Source: Pseudomonadota bacterium (lineage in GTDB: Bacteria; Pseudomonadota; Alphaproteobacteria; Rhizobiales; Beijerinckiaceae). From it: DNA of 64,000 nucleotides. Within the stretch, counting starts at the first letter, position 1; each line of letters starts with the position of its first letter. The stretch is from positions 1 to 64,000 of the forward strand of contig JAKAJL010000018.1 in the NCBI GenBank assembly GCA_021813805.1, read 5' to 3'. The position numbers were made by a program, and so were the translations under genes. The notes beneath the pieces are model-generated. The model searched no databases. It saw only the letters and a list, made by a program, of their open reading frames with translations, and was not told where the DNA came from. Shown here in pieces: positions 63,401-64,000 of the stretch.

Positions 63401-63967
63401 ACGACAGACGGCGGCGCCCTGCTCGCCTTTTTCGACTTTTACAGCCACATGCAGGGCGGCGACCTGCGCGCCCAGTTGCGGCTCGCCGACAGTTCCTTCA
63501 CCGGCGTGATCGATATCAGCAATTTCGTCCTGCGCGGCGAACCCGCCTTAAAAAGTTTCGCCAATTCTGCTGACGCAGGGAAAATCGTCAACAAGGTCAA
63601 GCTCGACCCCAATTCGGTGGCCTTCGTACGCCTGCATGCCGAACTTCAGAAATCGGATGGCAGGCTCTCTGTCAGCGACGGCGTGATCGCCAATTCCAAT
63701 ATCGGCTCGACGCTGGAGGGCTGGATCGATTTCGGCAACGACACGCTCGACCTTTCGGGCACATTCGTGCCGGCCTATGGCGTCAATAACCTTTTTGGCA
63801 AACTTCCCGTCCTCGGCCTCGTGCTCGGCGGCGGCCAGCAGGAGGGGCTGATCGGCGTGAATTTCCGCGTTGCCGGCTCCGCTGCCGCGCCCACCCTTTC
63901 GATCAATCCGCTGTCCGCTATCGCTCCAGGATTCTTGAGGAAGATTTTCGGCATATTGCCGAATTGA
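60464..63967 (+). CDS. Giant AsmA/YhdP-like envelope protein
   Basis: The 1167-aa protein has one N-terminal membrane helix (residues 48-70, AGLSFGLMAALVLLAAGVVGLG), preceded by a basic cytoplasmic tail, and a very long beta-rich periplasmic body. The C-terminal AsmA-like part holds TLEGWIDFGNDTLDLSGTFVPAYGVNNLFGKLPVLGLVLGGGQQEGLIGVNFRVAGS, then a short helix to LPN. These DUF3971/AsmA_2-type proteins (YhdP group) form hydrophobic grooves spanning the periplasm and are thought to carry lipids to the outer membrane. It starts with GTG 60464. A disordered Gln/Pro-rich stretch lies near residues 170-205. Confidence 0.88.
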   Translation: MADVQREKSARKAVLLVESREPDLSAEPPPPLRPSRRFRRTRRAASAGLSFGLMAALVLLAAGVVGLGLGRVNLDVFKPVVVSALQDRLGPSYLLTIGALGIEREPHGLALAVENVAIRRADGRRVVSAPKADLIFDPLSLLAGRIKPSRVDIDGLDVILRVLPDGSIDLTADGESAAAAPQPAQQPSQQAATLANGPSVEPPTSAPAPGTRAKVMRQAANAINRIFDIAQGRDSPIAALDHFGIENGRLIVDDRVAGQKRGFEGFEFALDRRIEDGRGVAQIEMSAKGPSGRWSVAGVARGAREQAHELAIQGDGFSIDEIALMAGKTNLPIDSDIPLSFKAAASFEGDGHVLDADARLALGQGFWRFDDPEFAPVFLDEFFAAAHWDAASHRALVDRAQIYSGDSRCFLRGVVTPPEHEAAPWSLMFKQAEPCVIGPDRKGEKSITIASIKGDLALDLLNKTLTVNRVEIVGPEVAAAAQGTIDWANGPHIRLGLSAGKMTAAGALAVWPNAFGAPLRGWMGDHLIRGTLESFRMAIDLDDLDLRMMRAQHAPMDDRISMDYAFRDAAFTFLDGAPPVQGVAAKGHSSGRSARIDATTGFIEARDGHRIDLSNGVYSTPDFEARPIALIISAHAQGGVDTLGEVLSTPGFASVASLPLDPRTVRGQVSGDFTFRTKLPPVYDPSLASIEVNATVANFAADHLVGKAGLDQGALAVTLADGIIHVVGTGRMFGAPATLEVTRDHSQPPQGVISFPMDEAARAKAGLNFGATVAGPVAVRIAGEVGAAPPKAQVDLDFLKAGLNDPVPGLFKPAGRPAKASFVYAEDAHGASTLDNFVYDGSGQSAKGVLQLAPDGSLAAARLSGVKLSPGDDLRIDIQRTGDVMKIAARGASLDARPFLRNLTSSGPSSGRSTDFDLDLKTTLLTGANRQIISNAEFQLARKASGQFQALSLSGKIGADAVKGALTRPDGGAPLFTLTTTDGGALLAFFDFYSHMQGGDLRAQLRLADSSFTGVIDISNFVLRGEPALKSFANSADAGKIVNKVKLDPNSVAFVRLHAELQKSDGRLSVSDGVIANSNIGSTLEGWIDFGNDTLDLSGTFVPAYGVNNLFGKLPVLGLVLGGGQQEGLIGVNFRVAGSAAAPTLSINPLSAIAPGFLRKIFGILPN

Positions 63968-64000
63968 GGGCGGACGAAAATCAATTTAACGATTGGTGTT

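Overview
The window is a GC-rich chromosomal stretch from an alphaproteobacterium. The order Hyphomicrobiales is likely and the Beijerinckiaceae/Methylocystaceae neighbourhood plausible, judging from the BTLCP transglutaminase-like protein, DUF2239, the dmeRF pair, TrmFO, the YfgM-like/Der pair and the CvpA/PurF pair. This placement is inference from gene content; no rRNA gene is present. About 64 coding genes are supported. Most of the window is ordinary core chromosome with a few accessory patches.

Layout. 1-533: the edge of an IS5-type transposase and a gene-free stretch. 0.5-9.7 kb: a methyltransferase, a large membrane protein coupled to a newly noted 47-aa ORF, an ABC-F ATPase, a DsbA-like thiol oxidoreductase, an aminotransferase, a papain-like exported protein and tyrS. 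9.7-13.3 kb: an unrecognised 329-aa protein behind degenerate repeats, YjbQ, EcsC and BTLCP. 13.4-20 kb: queA, an AlkB-type alkane hydroxylase, and a tight metG-tatD-MBL-NDUFAF6-like run. 20-22.4 kb: an accessory patch with a LuxR solo and a small secreted protein. 22.4-34.2 kb: trmFO, a broken tehA, an AcfC-like binding protein, DUF2239, a YfgM-like protein, der, an MFS transporter, an SDR, cvpA/purF and radA. 34.3-41.1 kb: an A-type Fe-S carrier and a nearly complete biotin set (bioC-like, BioG/BioH-like esterase, bioF, bioB, bioA, bioD). 41.2-47.5 kb: a c-type cytochrome locus. 47.6-64 kb: FkbM methyltransferase, CinA-like protein, PAS protein, GlnQ-type ATPase, aldose epimerase, dmeR-dmeF, folD, acyl-CoA synthetase, beta-carbonic anhydrase, M23 peptidase, peroxiredoxin and a giant AsmA-like protein.

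The most interesting locus is 41.2-46.7 kb. Three exported diheme cytochromes of the c4 type flank or precede a 493-aa protein that has one N-terminal CxxCH haem site followed by an outer-membrane beta-barrel. That is the architecture of Cyc2, the fused cytochrome-porin of iron oxidisers. A stand-alone ccmI, for cytochrome c maturation, follows directly. Together they read as a candidate electron conduit between the outside of the cell and the periplasm. The direction of flow and the substrate are unknown.

Secondary points are: bioA and bioD facing each other across a shared CATG start; a frameshifted tehA; an apparently leaderless DUF2239 gene; a long perfect palindrome between folD and an acyl-CoA synthetase gene; and an extra domain inside DmeF.
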